Shown: in pieces, positions 5,510-5,542 of the stretch
Position numbering within the stretch: position 1 is the stretch's first letter
Layout of the letters: each line of letters opens with the position of its first letter
NCBI GenBank assembly: GCA_030626915.1
Contig: DAOUTC010000082.1
Coordinates: forward strand, 1 to 5,542
DNA length: 5,542 nt
From: Dehalococcoidia bacterium
Lineage (GTDB): Bacteria; Chloroflexota; Dehalococcoidia; GIF9; AB-539-J10
Direction of reading: 5' to 3'
Notes under the pieces: model-generated
Told to the model about the DNA's origin: nothing
What the model saw: only the letters and a program-made list of their open reading frames with translations
Databases searched by the model: none
Made by a program: the position numbers and the translations under genes

Positions 5510-5542
5510 ATGGAGATTTTAACATTGGGACCGTCCTTTGTC

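Overview
The window looks like a chromosomal segment of an anaerobic Firmicute, perhaps from the Desulfotomaculum/Pelotomaculum side of the phylum. That placement is inference. It rests on strong AGGAGG-type ribosome binding sites, a smpB-ssrA pair as in Bacillus and relatives, and beta-oxidation enzymes of clostridial type. Every supported gene lies on the minus strand, so the window is read from right to left.

Right part (5542 to about 4640): smpB encodes the tmRNA-binding protein. It is followed after 23 bases by a complete ssrA (tmRNA) gene with an encoded CCA end and then a 12-bp terminator hairpin. These two form the trans-translation ribosome rescue system. The readable tmRNA tag appears very short, AEPVYA, and lacks the usual -LAA end.

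Middle part (about 4634 to 1355): a good sigma-A-type promoter carries a perfect 12-bp palindrome between its -35 and -10 boxes. It precedes a tightly spaced operon of 3-hydroxybutyryl-CoA dehydrogenase (hbd), crotonase, a glutaryl-CoA-dehydrogenase-like acyl-CoA dehydrogenase, and a 72-residue stand-alone biotin carrier protein. Together these fit conversion of glutaryl-CoA through (glutaconyl-CoA and) crotonyl-CoA to acetoacetyl-CoA, as in anaerobic glutarate, lysine or benzoate breakdown. The dehydrogenase carries Gln instead of the catalytic Glu.

Left part (1339 to 1): next comes a biotin-dependent acyl-CoA carboxyltransferase gene that has lost its middle. About 50 N-terminal codons are joined out of frame to about 100 C-terminal codons, so it is a pseudogene or an assembly error. 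A 157-base gap follows, holding a tiny ORF behind a strong ribosome binding site. Last is the 5' two thirds of a succinyl-CoA-synthetase beta-subunit-like gene (sucC), cut by the window edge. It could supply or recover the CoA thioester of a dicarboxylic acid.

The main points for follow-up are the two lesions in one catabolic operon (Glu-to-Gln dehydrogenase, gutted carboxyltransferase), the truncated-looking tmRNA tag, the palindromic operator candidate and the unannotated micro-ORF. I see no mobile element, CRISPR array, tRNA or rRNA. No stretch longer than 300 bases is without a gene.
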